Notes: generated by a model from the letters alone, not told the origin. Positions 34,370-43,538 are shown, numbered from the stretch's first letter. The stretch is DNA of 64,000 bases from Streptomyces sp. NBC_01288 (GCF_035982055.1 NZ_CP108427.1:6385001-6449000); one strand, 5' to 3'. A program made the numbers and translations.

Positions 34370-35917
34370 ATGGCCAGTGCGAGTGAGGGCGCGAGCGCGA
34401 GCGCGAGTGCGGGTGAGGGCGAGGGCGAGGGTGCGAGTGCCGAGACTCCGGCCGGGGGTGGGGGCCGGACGGTCACCTCGTCCATCCCCGCCCGGCTCGA
34501 CCGCCTTCCGTGGTCCCGCTGGCACTGGACGATCGTCATCGGCCTGGGCACCGTGTGGATCCTCGACGGCCTGGAGGTCACGGTCGTCGGCAACATCGCG
34601 AGCCGCCTCTCCGAGCCGGGCAGCGGGCTGCCGATCAGCTCCGGGCAGGTCACGGGTATCGCGGCGGCGCTGTATGTGGCGGGCGCGTGCGTGGGCGCCC
34701 TGTTCTGGGGGCACCTCACCGACCTCTACGGTCGTAAGAAACTCTTCATGATCACGCTGGTGGTGTATTTGGCGGCGACTGCTCTGACCGCGGCCTCCTT
34801 CTCCACCTGGTGGTTCTTCACGTTCCGATTCCTCACGGGGTTCGGGATCGGCGGCGAGTACGCGGCGATCAACTCGGCGATCGATGAGTTGATCCCGGCG
34901 TACTGCCGAGGCCGCGTGGATCTGATCATCAACGGCAGCTTCTGGGTGGGCGCGGTGGGTGGTTCGTTGTTGTCGATCGTCGCGCTGAACACCAACATCT
35001 TCGCGGCGGACGTGGGTTGGCGGCTGACCTTCGCGCTGGGCGCCGTGCTCGCGCTGGTCATTCTTCTCGTGCGACGGCATGTGCCGGAGAGCCCGCGCTG
35101 GCTGCTGATCCACGGGCGGGATCGGGAGGCGGACGAGGTGGTGACGTCGATCGAGCGCCGGATCGAGACGGAGCGGGGCTGTGAACTGCCGCCTGCCGAG
35201 GGCGAGATCACCATCCATCAGCGCAAGAGTGTCTCGTTCGGGGAGATCGCCCGCACGATCTTCCGCGACTATCCGAAGCGGGCGACGCTCGGTTTCTCGC
35301 TCTTCATCGGACAGGCGTTCCTCTACAACGCGATCACCTTCGGCTTCGGCGCGATCCTGACGAAGTTCTTCAACGTGCCTACGGGCAACACCGGTTACTA
35401 CTTCGCGGTCATCGCGGTCGGTAACTTCCTGGGCCCGCTGCTGCTGGGCAGGCTCTTCGACACGGTCGGGCGCCGGGTGATGATCTCGTCGACGTACCTG
35501 CTGTCGGGGCTGTTGCTGTTCGGCACGGCCTGGTTGTTCGACCGGGGTTCGCTGAGCGCGACCACGATGACGGCGTGCTGGTGCGCGGTCCTGTTCTTCG
35601 CGTCGGCGGGCGCGTCCAGTGCGTATCTGACGGTGTCGGAGATCTTCCCGATGGAGACCCGGGCGATGTCGATCGCCTTCTTCTACGCGCTGGGTACGGC
35701 GGCGGGTGGGATCAGCGGACCGTTGCTCTTCGCGGATCTCACGGGGACGGGGAAGGTCGGGGACACGGTGCTCGCGTTCCAGATCGGGGCGGGGTTGATG
35801 TGTGCGGCGGGGCTGGTGGCGGCGGTGCTGGCGGTGCGGGCGGAGGGGCGGTCGCTGGAGGATGTGGCTACGCCGTTGACGGCGGTTGATGCGAAAGTCG
35901 CGCCGGCGTCCCCGTGA
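34370..35917 (+). CDS. MFS transporter (sugar-porter/AAHS-like)
   Basis: A 515-aa 12-helix carrier. The family motif is GHLTDLYGRKKLF (after helix 2) and ESPRWLLIHGRD follows helix 6; the second-half counterpart is GRLFDTVGRRVMI. Overall it resembles AAHS/sugar-porter MFS members, which take up sugars or aromatic acids with protons. The first 25 or so residues are a low-complexity run of Ala, Ser, Gly and Glu encoded by hexamer-like GCGAGN repeats (34375-34440). GAGGAGGAA precedes ATG 34370. Confidence 0.9.
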   Translation: MASASEGASASASAGEGEGEGASAETPAGGGGRTVTSSIPARLDRLPWSRWHWTIVIGLGTVWILDGLEVTVVGNIASRLSEPGSGLPISSGQVTGIAAALYVAGACVGALFWGHLTDLYGRKKLFMITLVVYLAATALTAASFSTWWFFTFRFLTGFGIGGEYAAINSAIDELIPAYCRGRVDLIINGSFWVGAVGGSLLSIVALNTNIFAADVGWRLTFALGAVLALVILLVRRHVPESPRWLLIHGRDREADEVVTSIERRIETERGCELPPAEGEITIHQRKSVSFGEIARTIFRDYPKRATLGFSLFIGQAFLYNAITFGFGAILTKFFNVPTGNTGYYFAVIAVGNFLGPLLLGRLFDTVGRRVMISSTYLLSGLLLFGTAWLFDRGSLSATTMTACWCAVLFFASAGASSAYLTVSEIFPMETRAMSIAFFYALGTAAGGISGPLLFADLTGTGKVGDTVLAFQIGAGLMCAAGLVAAVLAVRAEGRSLEDVATPLTAVDAKVAPASP

Positions 35918-35979
35918 CCCTGGGGATCTGAGTACTCGTACTCTGTCGCGACCCCGGCGGCGGAGGAACCCTCGTACAC

Positions 35980-36408
35980 ATGACCGAGAAGCTGCTGAGC
36001 CCCCTGCGGACGCGCCCCTGGCCGGAACGCTGGCTGACCCGGATGCTCGGTGCGGGGGTGGCGACGGTGGCGTACGTCGTCTGTGTTCCGTCGGGATCGG
36101 TGCCGGTGTCGGTGGCGGGCGGGGTGTCCGGTGGTGGTGGGGTGGCGCTCGCGGTGATCCTGGTTTTTCTTGCGGGCTACTTCGGTTACCGGGACGATCT
36201 GGCCTGGCCGTTGCTGGTGGTGGCGGTGCCGCCGGCGGTGGAGATGTACGTGTCGTTCGAGGCGGAGCAGCCGCTGGCTTGGGCGTTCGCGACGTTGGTG
36301 ATCGCGGCGGGGGCGTTGATCGCGGCGACGGTGGGACGCTGTTTCCGGCCGCGCGGCGGGGAGGATTCGGCGGACGGTGTGCTGTGCGCGGCTGCCCATC
36401 GATCGTGA
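35980..36408 (+). CDS. Small membrane protein, unknown function
   Basis: A 142-aa protein with about four hydrophobic segments (ATVAYVVCVPS, VALAVILVFLAGYF, WPLLVVAVPPAVEMYV, WAFATLVIAAGALIAATV). I do not recognise the family. ATG 35980 has GGAGG at 35960, 15 bases upstream, so its translation signal is only fair. A dispersed repeat follows the stop. Confidence 0.65.
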   Translation: MTEKLLSPLRTRPWPERWLTRMLGAGVATVAYVVCVPSGSVPVSVAGGVSGGGGVALAVILVFLAGYFGYRDDLAWPLLVVAVPPAVEMYVSFEAEQPLAWAFATLVIAAGALIAATVGRCFRPRGGEDSADGVLCAAAHRS

Positions 36409-36436
36409 GGAGCCGTTGTCGGGTGCGGGTTGTGTC

Positions 36437-36466
36437 GGGCTGGTCGCGCCGTTCCCCGCGCCCCTG
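36437..36466 (-). repeat. Dispersed GC-rich repeat copy
   Basis: A reverse-orientation copy of the element at 2069-2255, 4522 and 11426, with a few changes (GCGCCG for GCGCAG). It follows the small membrane protein gene. Confidence 0.7.
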
Positions 36467-36546
36467 GGTGGTTGGGGGTGCGGCTTTGTGGCTGGGTGCG
36501 GGTGCGTTGTGGGTCGCCTGTGGTGCGTTGGGGGTCGGCGCCGCGC

Positions 36547-36639
36547 CGGGGGGTGTCCGTCCTCGGATTGGCGCGGGGGCTGTTGGTTATCGGCTCGGGC
36601 GTGATTGACGCGCCAACCGCTGCGGGCGGACACCCCCCG
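36547..36639. repeat. Nested inverted repeat in the gene-free gap
   Basis: Outer arms 36547-36559 and 36627-36639 are perfect 13-bp reverse complements; inner arms 36568-36575 and 36609-36616 pair over 8 bp. Together they could form a long hairpin. It lies in the 268-base gap between two convergent genes; it may be a bidirectional transcription stop or a mobile repeat. Confidence 0.65.
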
Positions 36640-36675
36640 ACACGTCGCCTTGCCGCCGTACGCGGGCGACGGTCG

Positions 36676-36978
36676 TCACGCGTGGCGGTCGGCTACCGCC
36701 CAGGATGCGAGGGCTACGGCGGCGGCGACCCCGAAGACGGAGGGCCAGGCGCCGATCTTCTTGGCCAGCGGGTGGGAACCGGCGAACGCGGCGACGTAGG
36801 CGACCGTGAGTGCACCGGCTGCCTTGCCGCCGGCCTGCTGGCGCCACTGCTGTGCGGCAGTTGCTCCGGCCACGGCCAGTACGACTCCGCCGAGTTGCCG
36901 CTTCCTGGTCCAGCGGGCCACGCCGTACCCACCGACAAGCCCGCTCGCGGCGATCACCGCGCTGGGGACCTTGGTCAT
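36676..36978 (-). CDS. Small three-helix membrane protein
   Basis: A 100-aa protein with hydrophobic stretches (VIAASGLVGGYGVA, LGGVVLAVAGATA, GALTVAYVAAFAG, SVFGVAAAVALASWAVA). AGGAGG lies 7 bases before ATG 36978, so it is very probably expressed. I do not recognise the family. It is convergent with the membrane protein at 35980. Confidence 0.75.
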   Translation of the reverse strand: MTKVPSAVIAASGLVGGYGVARWTRKRQLGGVVLAVAGATAAQQWRQQAGGKAAGALTVAYVAAFAGSHPLAKKIGAWPSVFGVAAAVALASWAVADRHA

Positions 36979-37042
36979 GACGTACCTCCTGGTAGCAGGT
37001 CATCCTATTCAGGCGATAAGAACAGCCTGGCAAATGCCTGAG

Positions 37043-37059
37043 TGAATTCTCTGAATTCA
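37043..37059. promoter_or_regulatory. Candidate operator dyad before DUF3500-hupE
   Basis: TGAATTCTCTGAATTCA is a perfect dyad in the unusually AT-rich gap 36979-37271. A shorter dyad TTGC-TGT-GCAA lies at about 37067, and the TTACCT/AGGTAA pair spans 37091-37127. These suggest metal- or stress-responsive control of the DUF3500-hupE pair, but no regulator is identified. Confidence 0.4.
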
Positions 37060-37271
37060 TGTCGCATTGCTGTGCAACCTGAAACTTATTTTACCTACGT
37101 GACCATCCATTGAGATTCAGGTAAGAACGTCGATAATCTTGTCAACGATCGCGCGAGCGGCCGACCGGCGCCGCCCCCTGCGTGTCTCACCCCTGCCTGC
37201 GACCGCTGACGAGCGGCGATGGGTGCTGCCCATGCGGCTGGGACATCTTTCTGGAATTGAAGGAGTGGTCC

Positions 37272-38531
37272 GTGAGTAGAGAAAGAACCCGTCTCGTGCG
37301 TACGAGACGGACCTGGCGTGGAATAGCCGGAGCGGTTACGGCGGTTGTGCTGGTCGGTGGTGGTTTCGCCGTGGCCAATGCCTCGACGGACACTCAGGCG
37401 AGTAAATCGGCCGCGGGCGTCAAGCGTCCGGTCGACAAGAAGGCCACCGGCGTCGGCGCCGTGGTCAGCGCGGCCAACGCGTTCCTGAACACGCTGGACG
37501 CCGATCAGCAGGCGGAGGTGCTGCTGGACTTCTCGCAGGCGAACGCCACCGCGTGGTCGAACCTCCCGTGCGGCTCGACCTGCCGTCCCGGCATCCAGCT
37601 GGGTTCCCTGACGGACACTCAACTCGCCGCCGCCATGAAGGTGGTGAAGCTCGCCACGGGCACCGGCAAGGGCACCGGGTACGACCAGATCACGCAGATC
37701 ATCAAGGCCGACGACGTGCTCAACGCCGCACAGGCCACCAGCTCCGCGGGCCCGGCGCCGTCCGACACCGCGTCGAGCACGGCCTCCGCCGACCCGTCCG
37801 CGACGGCCACCGACGCCCCGACGGACGTTCCGACCGGCACCCCGCCGTCCGGCGGCGCCGGCGGTGGAATGGGCGGCTACGGCAGCGGCGTCTACTTCCT
37901 GGCGTTCCTTGGCACCCCCTCGGTGGACGGCACCTGGCAGCTGCACTTCGGCGGTCACCACCTCGCCGTGAACGAGACCTACAAGAAGGGGAAGGTGGCA
38001 GGCGCCAGCCCGTTCTTCGTCGGGGTCGAGCCGAGCAGTTGGACCGCCGACGACGGCACCACGTACTCGCCCCTGGAGGCGCAGCGCAACGGCATGCTCG
38101 CGCTGACCGGCAGTCTGAGCACGGAGCAGCTGGCCAGCGCGAAGCTGACCGAGTCGTTCAGTGATGTACTCCTCGGGCCGGGCCAGGACGGCCAGTTCCC
38201 GGCGACCAAGGAAGGCATCAAGGCCAGCTCGCTGTCACCGAAGCAGAAGCAGCTGGTCCTCAAGGCCATCCACCCCTGGATCGCCAACGTGGACGACGCC
38301 ACCGCGAAGAAGCTCATGAAGACGTACGAGCACGAGCTGAACCAGACCTACGTCGGCTACTCCGGCGGCACCGCGCTGGACACCCAGGGCGACTACGTCC
38401 GCATCGACGGCCCCGGCGTCTGGATCGAGTTCGTCTGCCAGAACGGCCTCGTCTTCCAGGGCAAGGTCCACTACCACACCGTGTACCGCGACCACACCCG
38501 CGACTACGGCAGCGAGTTCACCTTCTCATGA
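37272..38531 (+). CDS. Exported DUF3500 protein
   Basis: A 419-aa protein with an Arg-rich N-terminus and a hydrophobic signal segment (IAGAVTAVVLVGGGFAVANA). Most of the mature protein matches DUF3500, with the GGYGSGVYFLAFLG start and FGGHHLAVN (two His, a likely metal site) and HYHTVYRDHTRDYG near the end. A Ser/Thr/Pro-rich linker (about 155-195) interrupts it, which is unusual. GTG 37272 has AGGAG 7 bases upstream. Its stop overlaps the hupE start (ATGA), so the two are coupled; DUF3500 and HupE/UreJ genes are often paired, suggesting a metal-linked role. Confidence 0.85.
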   Translation: MSRERTRLVRTRRTWRGIAGAVTAVVLVGGGFAVANASTDTQASKSAAGVKRPVDKKATGVGAVVSAANAFLNTLDADQQAEVLLDFSQANATAWSNLPCGSTCRPGIQLGSLTDTQLAAAMKVVKLATGTGKGTGYDQITQIIKADDVLNAAQATSSAGPAPSDTASSTASADPSATATDAPTDVPTGTPPSGGAGGGMGGYGSGVYFLAFLGTPSVDGTWQLHFGGHHLAVNETYKKGKVAGASPFFVGVEPSSWTADDGTTYSPLEAQRNGMLALTGSLSTEQLASAKLTESFSDVLLGPGQDGQFPATKEGIKASSLSPKQKQLVLKAIHPWIANVDDATAKKLMKTYEHELNQTYVGYSGGTALDTQGDYVRIDGPGVWIEFVCQNGLVFQGKVHYHTVYRDHTRDYGSEFTFS

Positions 38532-39895
38532 CCCGACCGCGAACTTGGCTGACCACAGCGCTGCTTCGCCTGGTGGCCGGGATCGCGATCGCGGTACCGG
38601 CGACGCTCCTGCTCGGAGCGTCGCCGGCCGCCGCGCACCCGATGCCGCACTCTGTGGTCCAACTCGACGTGTACCAGGCCTCGGTGACCGCGCGGCTGGC
38701 GCTGCCGGTCGACGACTTCTCCCGGGCGAGCGGCATCGATCTCAACACGATCAAGTCAACTGACCTTCCCACCAAGGCCGTTGCGATCCGCGCCTACCTC
38801 GCCCGGCACATCCACCCGACCACCCTCAAAGGCGAGGCCTGGCAGGTCACCATCGGCACGCTGAGCCTCAGCCGCACCGAACAGACCTCCACCGGCCCGT
38901 ACCGCGAGCTGATCGCGAAGGCCGTACTCACCCCGCCGACGGGAGCGGACGTACGGCACTTCACCCTCGACTACGACGTGATCGTGCACCAAGTGGTCAC
39001 GCACGTAACGCTGGTGTCGGTTCGTCAGGACTGGGCCGCGGGTCGGGTCGAGGGTGACGGCGCGACTCAGGTGGGCACCGTCCGCCTCGACGTCCGGCAC
39101 ATGAAGGTTCCGCCGCTGGTCGTCGACCTCGGCGAGGGCAGCGCCTGGCGTGGCTTCGTCGCGATGCTCGAACTGGGCGGCAACCACATCCTCACCGGCA
39201 CCGACCACCTGCTGTTCCTGCTCATCCTGCTGCTGCCCGCACCGCTGTTGGCGGCCGGCGGACGCTGGAAGGGCCTGGCGGGTCCGCGTGCGGCGCTGTC
39301 GCGTATCGGCCTCATCACGCTGGCCTTCACGGTCGGCCACTCCGTCGCCCTGGCGGCAACCGCCCTCACCCGCTTGGAGATTCCCGGCCGACCGGTCGAG
39401 GCGTTCATCGCGGCCAGCATCCTTGTGGGCGCGGTCCACGCGATCCGCCCGCTGTTCCCCGGCAAGGAAGCGATCGTGGCGGGCGTCTTCGGCCTGGGCC
39501 ACGGCATGGCGTTCTCGTTCGTCCTCGCCGAAATGCACCTGTCCACAGGGCAGTTGGCGACCAGCCTCCTGGCCTTCAACCTGGGCATCGAACTGGTCCA
39601 ACTGCTTTTGGTCTGCCTGGCGTTGCCGTCGCTGCTGGTCCTCGCACGGTTGCGGGTGCAGCCTGCGTTGCGGGTGGGCGGTGCGGTGATCACGGCTACG
39701 GCCGCTGTCGGTTGGCTCGCGGATCGAGTGGGACTGCCCAACCCGGTGGCCAGGGCGGCCGACAGTGCGGGATCCCATACGACCGGGATGCTGACGGTGC
39801 TTGTGGTGGCGGCGGTCGCGGCTGGTGGGTGGACGTTGGTTGTTCGCCAACGTGGGCGCGAGGTACCGGAGTTGGCGCTCTCCACACTTCCGTAG
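38528..39895 (+). CDS. HupE/UreJ-family membrane protein
   Basis: A 455-aa protein with a signal peptide (ATLLLGASPAAAHP), an exported domain of about 175 residues, then the HupE/UreJ membrane domain from about residue 210 (GGNHILTGTDHLLFLLILLLP, FTVGHSVALAATAL, FGLGHGMAFSFVLAE). Several His in helices (H223, H275, H328 areas) suit nickel or other metal transport. HupE/UreJ proteins are implicated in nickel uptake or in hydrogenase maturation. The start overlaps the DUF3500 stop. Confidence 0.88.
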   Translation: MTRPRTWLTTALLRLVAGIAIAVPATLLLGASPAAAHPMPHSVVQLDVYQASVTARLALPVDDFSRASGIDLNTIKSTDLPTKAVAIRAYLARHIHPTTLKGEAWQVTIGTLSLSRTEQTSTGPYRELIAKAVLTPPTGADVRHFTLDYDVIVHQVVTHVTLVSVRQDWAAGRVEGDGATQVGTVRLDVRHMKVPPLVVDLGEGSAWRGFVAMLELGGNHILTGTDHLLFLLILLLPAPLLAAGGRWKGLAGPRAALSRIGLITLAFTVGHSVALAATALTRLEIPGRPVEAFIAASILVGAVHAIRPLFPGKEAIVAGVFGLGHGMAFSFVLAEMHLSTGQLATSLLAFNLGIELVQLLLVCLALPSLLVLARLRVQPALRVGGAVITATAAVGWLADRVGLPNPVARAADSAGSHTTGMLTVLVVAAVAAGGWTLVVRQRGREVPELALSTLP

Positions 39896-39904
39896 GCAGA
39901 CAGT

Positions 39905-39945
39905 GGGTGCGGGTCCGGGGAAGCGGACTCCCCGGACCCGCACCC
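39905..39945. terminator. 17-bp perfect hairpin after hupE
   Basis: Bases 39905-39921 pair perfectly with 39929-39945. It lies between converging genes and can stop both. Confidence 0.85.
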
Positions 39946-39981
39946 AACTACCCTGCTCTGTACGCGATCGCGATCAGTGGG

Positions 39982-40935
39982 TCACGAAGACAGCCACTCC
40001 GTGGCGTTGAGGGCGAGGGCGGCGTTGGTGGCGCCGGTGTCGTTCCAGCCGTCGTAGAGGGTGTTGCCGGACTGGCCGGTGCCGTCGTCGATCGGTGAAC
40101 TGTCGCCCCAGAACGCGACCTTGCCGCTGCCGAAGGTGCTGGTGGCGAAGAAGGCGCCGGTGTACCCGGAGTAACCGGAGCGGTACAGCAGCCCCTTGGC
40201 GGCGGAGTTGTCGGCGGGCTTGATCGTGGCCGTGGTGCCGTTGGCGATGAGGCTCTTGGTGACGGTGCCGAAGGAGCCGTGCAGCACGGCGTTGCTGCTG
40301 TCGCTGATGGCGGCCGGGTAGCCGGAGCTGATGTTCAGCGAGTCGATGGAGAGGCCGAACGGGTCGGTCGAGTCGACGCTGTTGTTCGTCATCAGGTCGT
40401 TGAGGATCTGGACCGCGTCGTAGCCGTCGTTGTTGCGGTCGGACCCGGTGTGGTCGGAGATCATGAACAGCCCGCCGCCGGCCTTCACGAAGTTCATGAT
40501 GGCGGTCTTCTCGGCGGTCGTGAACTTGATGTTCGGCTCGGGCAGCACGAGCGTGTCGAAGTTCGACAGGTCGGTCGCCGACGAACCCCCGTAAGTGAGC
40601 GCGCTGGTCGCGGTCTTGAGGCTGTAGTCGCCGGTCTTCTGAAGGGCGATGCCCCAGGAGGAGAGCGCCCCGGTCCAGTCCTTGTCGGAGGAGGGCGAGG
40701 AGTCCTGGGACAGCGGGTCGGGCTTGCTGGTGGAGATGATCCAGTCCGCGTTGCCCGCCTCCTCGGCGTGGCCGTCGTCGAACAGGACGCGGTGCGTGGT
40801 GGCCGCGTGCGCGCGGGTGACGGTGGCCGCCTGTACGGCTGCGCCCGTGGCGAGCATGCCGAGGACGGTGAGGGCGGTGGTGAACCGATGGCGTGAAGCG
40901 AAGGTGCGTGTCATGGACTTGCCAAGGCCGAGCAT
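39982..40935 (-). CDS. Secreted GATase1-like/DUF4350-type protein
   Basis: A 317-aa protein with a signal peptide cut after AHA (RAHAATTHRVLFDDGHAEEA). The mature part has the alternating strand/helix order of a class-1 glutamine-amidotransferase-like fold: LFDDGH, DTLVLPEPN, FVKAGGGLFMISDHTG. Catalytic Cys and His of true amidotransferases are not obvious. Later residues are beta-rich (SSGYPAAISD, FFATSTFGSGKVAFWGDSS). ATG 40935 has GGAGG 7 bases upstream. The function is unknown. Confidence 0.75.
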   Translation of the reverse strand: MLGLGKSMTRTFASRHRFTTALTVLGMLATGAAVQAATVTRAHAATTHRVLFDDGHAEEAGNADWIISTSKPDPLSQDSSPSSDKDWTGALSSWGIALQKTGDYSLKTATSALTYGGSSATDLSNFDTLVLPEPNIKFTTAEKTAIMNFVKAGGGLFMISDHTGSDRNNDGYDAVQILNDLMTNNSVDSTDPFGLSIDSLNISSGYPAAISDSSNAVLHGSFGTVTKSLIANGTTATIKPADNSAAKGLLYRSGYSGYTGAFFATSTFGSGKVAFWGDSSPIDDGTGQSGNTLYDGWNDTGATNAALALNATEWLSS

Positions 40936-41281
40936 CCGGTGAACCTCCGTGGAGTGGGGGGATTCCATCAGTGGGGGGTGGAGTGAACAGGGGTGCGGGT
41001 GCTGTGGTGTTGCGAGTGGTGCGGATGTCGCTGACTGCGGTGAATCTTCGCGCGTAGAACGGTAGTTGAGTGATCACCGATCGACACACGGGAGGACGGT
41101 ACACAGAGGATCGGGGGTGCCGGGAGGGGGTCTCGGCGGTTCACGTAGATCTCTTACTCGGGGACCTTTTGGTGACTTCCTTTGGTCAACTCTTGATCGT
41201 CCTTGACCTGTTCGTGGCAGACTTGGAGGGGCGAGGTGTGTGTGCTCGCGCGATGTCACGGCTGAACGGGGGACGGGAAGC
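40936..41281. other. Gene-free stretch, no clear element
   Basis: No convincing gene is seen. It must hold the promoters of both flanking divergent genes; a possible -35/-10 pair for the rightward gene lies near 41201-41223 (TTGACC, then CAGACT). No inverted repeat of note. Confidence 0.4.
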
Positions 41282-41743
41282 GTGTCGTGGGACGAGGAAT
41301 GGGCCCGGCTCAAGGCGGACGCGCTGGCGCGGCAACAGCCGTCGGCGCGGATGCGGTTGAACCAGTTGCCTGCCGACCCGGGTGGCTCGTCCACTGGTCC
41401 GGCCGGTGGTGGCGCGGACGGGTTCTCCGTCAACGCGGGCTCGGTCGACGGGAGTTCGCATCTGCTCATCGAGATCGCGGGAGTCCTGTACGAGGGACGC
41501 ATGGACGGGGAGAACGCCACGATGGCCCGGGTGCCCCGATCCCACCCGGACGTGGCCTCGAACGTCGAGGCGTTCGCCCGGTTCGCCCAGGACCAGTACA
41601 CGGACGCGGTCGTCCTGCTGGCGGCGCTGTCGGGCAAGCTGAGGTCCGCGAACAACACGTACACGCAGTACGACGGCGACGTACGCGGGCAGCTGAACTC
41701 CGTTCTGGTGGCGGGCCGTTACACCGAACCAGGGAACCGGTGA
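41282..41743 (+). CDS. WXG100/ESX-associated-like small protein
   Basis: A 153-aa protein starting with SWDEEWARLKADALAR. The N-terminus is helical, the middle is Gly/Ser-rich with a beta stretch (SHLLIEIAGVLYEG), and the C-terminal half is a helical bundle (NVEAFARFAQDQYTDAVVLLAALSGKL). It is like the small proteins that precede WXG/LXG-type effectors in Streptomyces. GTG 41282 is chosen as the start. The next gene begins four bases after its stop, so they are one operon. Confidence 0.6.
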   Translation: MSWDEEWARLKADALARQQPSARMRLNQLPADPGGSSTGPAGGGADGFSVNAGSVDGSSHLLIEIAGVLYEGRMDGENATMARVPRSHPDVASNVEAFARFAQDQYTDAVVLLAALSGKLRSANNTYTQYDGDVRGQLNSVLVAGRYTEPGNR

Positions 41744-41747
41744 TCCC

Positions 41748-43085
41748 GTGGCCCACCGTGAGGACGTCGAGTTCCTGGAGGACGCGAACCCGGCACTCAT
41801 CGGTCGCGGCGCCGCCGAGTTCACGCGTTTGCACAAGCTGATCGACACGACCGACGACGCCTTCCGCAAGGCGGTGAAGGTGGAGTGGCGGAGCGACGCC
41901 CGCGAGCTGTACGCGAAGCGGCTGAGCGAGGCCAAGGATCTCACCGACGCCCTGTCGGAAGCCTTCCGCAGAGTGGGGAACGCTCTCACGACGTATGCGG
42001 ACGCGGTCACCACGGCCAAGAGCCACTACAAGAGCGGCAAAGTCAGCGAAGGCAAACTGTCCGAGGTGATGTCCCGGGAGGCCACCGCCGTCACCCCGAC
42101 CGCCCGCGCGGCGGAGCCCATGAGGCAGTGGGAGGACCTCCGGGCCACCACGGGCGTCATGGACTGGTTCGCGGAACTGACGGTCGACGTCGACGCGATC
42201 CGCGAGGACGCCGAGCGCTACTACAACCAGGCCGGCGGCCACTACGGCGACGCCCTGCGCGTGGAGTCCGAGGCGCGCGAGGCCTGCGTCGCGGACATCA
42301 AGGCCGCCAACCGTTCCCTTCCCGACTTCCAGAGCCCCATCGCGGACCCGGGCCAGTTCCTCAAGAACCTCGGCCCGTTGCAGGCCGAAGCCCGCCAGGC
42401 GAGCGACAACCCGTACGCCCAACTCCCGGGCGCCGGGCCGAAGGTGGACTCGATCCCCACCATGGGCGGGAACGTCGTGATCAACGAGACGCTGTCCCGC
42501 ATCCAGACCCGCATAGACGGCCTGCCGGGCGCCGAGGGCAACAACTACTGGCTGCCGTCGAACTCCGACGAGAGCCGCCGCCAGTACATCTCGGCCAACA
42601 GCGCCGTCATCAAGGCCGCCGCCCAGGACGCGGGCCTGCCGCCCGAGATGGTCGCCGGCATCGCCTGGCAGGAGGTCGAGGGCGATCCGGGCGTCCTCGA
42701 CGACCTGGCCTACGAGGGCCGCAAGGTCCTCCCCTTCAGCGAGGACCCCGACCGCACCTCGATGGGGCCCATGTCCATCCAGGTCCGCCGTGCCGCCGAG
42801 GTCCTCGGCTACGACCCGAACCACCTCACCGACATGCAGCGGGACGTCGTGGTGGATTCGATCAAGGACCCGGCCAAGAACATCTTCATCTCCTCGGAGT
42901 ACCTGGCCCAGCTCAAGGCGGAGAGCGGCTTCGCGGATGTCCCGCCGGACCGGATGACCCGAGCACAGCTACAGGAGCTGGCCGCTCGCTACAACGGCGG
43001 TCCCTACTATGAGGACCCCGCCGCCCAGGCCTACGGTCGCGGCTTCGATCGCAAACTGGACGACGCCAAGGAGGCCCTGAAGTGA
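41748..43085 (+). CDS. WXG-like N-terminus with lysozyme-like C-terminal domain
   Basis: A 445-aa protein. Residues 1-195 are helical with a WXG100-like feel (VEWRSDARELYAKRLSEAKDLTDALSEAFRRVGNALTTYA). Residues 265-440 look like a lysozyme/soluble lytic transglycosylase fold: IKAAAQDAGLPPEMVAGIAWQEVEGDPG (probable catalytic Glu in QEVEG), SMGPMSIQVRRA, and ELAARYNGGPYYED near the end. No signal peptide is visible, so a type VII-like export or release by lysis would be required. It is coupled to a small membrane protein gene (GTGA overlap), which could be an immunity or accessory partner. Confidence 0.7.
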   Translation: MAHREDVEFLEDANPALIGRGAAEFTRLHKLIDTTDDAFRKAVKVEWRSDARELYAKRLSEAKDLTDALSEAFRRVGNALTTYADAVTTAKSHYKSGKVSEGKLSEVMSREATAVTPTARAAEPMRQWEDLRATTGVMDWFAELTVDVDAIREDAERYYNQAGGHYGDALRVESEAREACVADIKAANRSLPDFQSPIADPGQFLKNLGPLQAEARQASDNPYAQLPGAGPKVDSIPTMGGNVVINETLSRIQTRIDGLPGAEGNNYWLPSNSDESRRQYISANSAVIKAAAQDAGLPPEMVAGIAWQEVEGDPGVLDDLAYEGRKVLPFSEDPDRTSMGPMSIQVRRAAEVLGYDPNHLTDMQRDVVVDSIKDPAKNIFISSEYLAQLKAESGFADVPPDRMTRAQLQELAARYNGGPYYEDPAAQAYGRGFDRKLDDAKEALK

Positions 43086-43435
43086 CCAGCCCTGTCCGCC
43101 CCCCGACCCCTCACGCGGACGTACGGGCGCCCCGCCCCCCGCGCACCCGCATCGCGTCCGCGCTCTGCGCCCTCGTCCTCACCCTGGGCCACCTGGTGAC
43201 GGCCTACCTGACGCTCCTGGCCTACGCGGCCGACCCCGCGGGCCCCTGGGACAGCGAGACGGTCGCCCACTCGAACTTCGCGGCGGGCACCGCCCTGGTG
43301 CTCACGGCGGTTGCGGCGGGGCTGAGTTGGGTGTTCGTCAAGGCGGGATGGGTGCGCGGGTGGTGGTACGCGGTTCCGGCGGGGCTGGCGGTCGCGGCGG
43401 TGCTTCGGCTGACGTTGCTGGCTCCGGAGCTCTGA
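43082..43435 (+). CDS. Small membrane protein coupled to the lysozyme-like gene
   Basis: A 117-aa protein with three hydrophobic helices (ALCALVLTLGHLVTAYLTLLAYA, FAAGTALVLTAVAAGLSWVFV, YAVPAGLAVAAVLRLTLLA). It starts at GTG 43082, overlapping the previous stop. By position it may be a partner or immunity protein. A decayed second copy lies at 44647-44979. Confidence 0.75.
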   Translation: MTSPVRPPTPHADVRAPRPPRTRIASALCALVLTLGHLVTAYLTLLAYAADPAGPWDSETVAHSNFAAGTALVLTAVAAGLSWVFVKAGWVRGWWYAVPAGLAVAAVLRLTLLAPEL

Positions 43436-43456
43436 CCGGTCGGTTCGGAAAAAGGG

Positions 43457-43492
43457 GGTGCCGGGCGCCGTGATGGAGGACGGCCCGGCACC
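43457..43492. terminator. Hairpin between convergent genes
   Basis: GGTGCCGGGC (43457-43466) pairs with GCCCGGCACC (43483-43492). It lies between the small membrane protein and the minus-strand secreted protein. Confidence 0.7.
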
Positions 43493-43538
43493 GGAGTACT
43501 GCGTGTGGTGCTGACGTGTGGTGCTGCCGAACCGCCGT

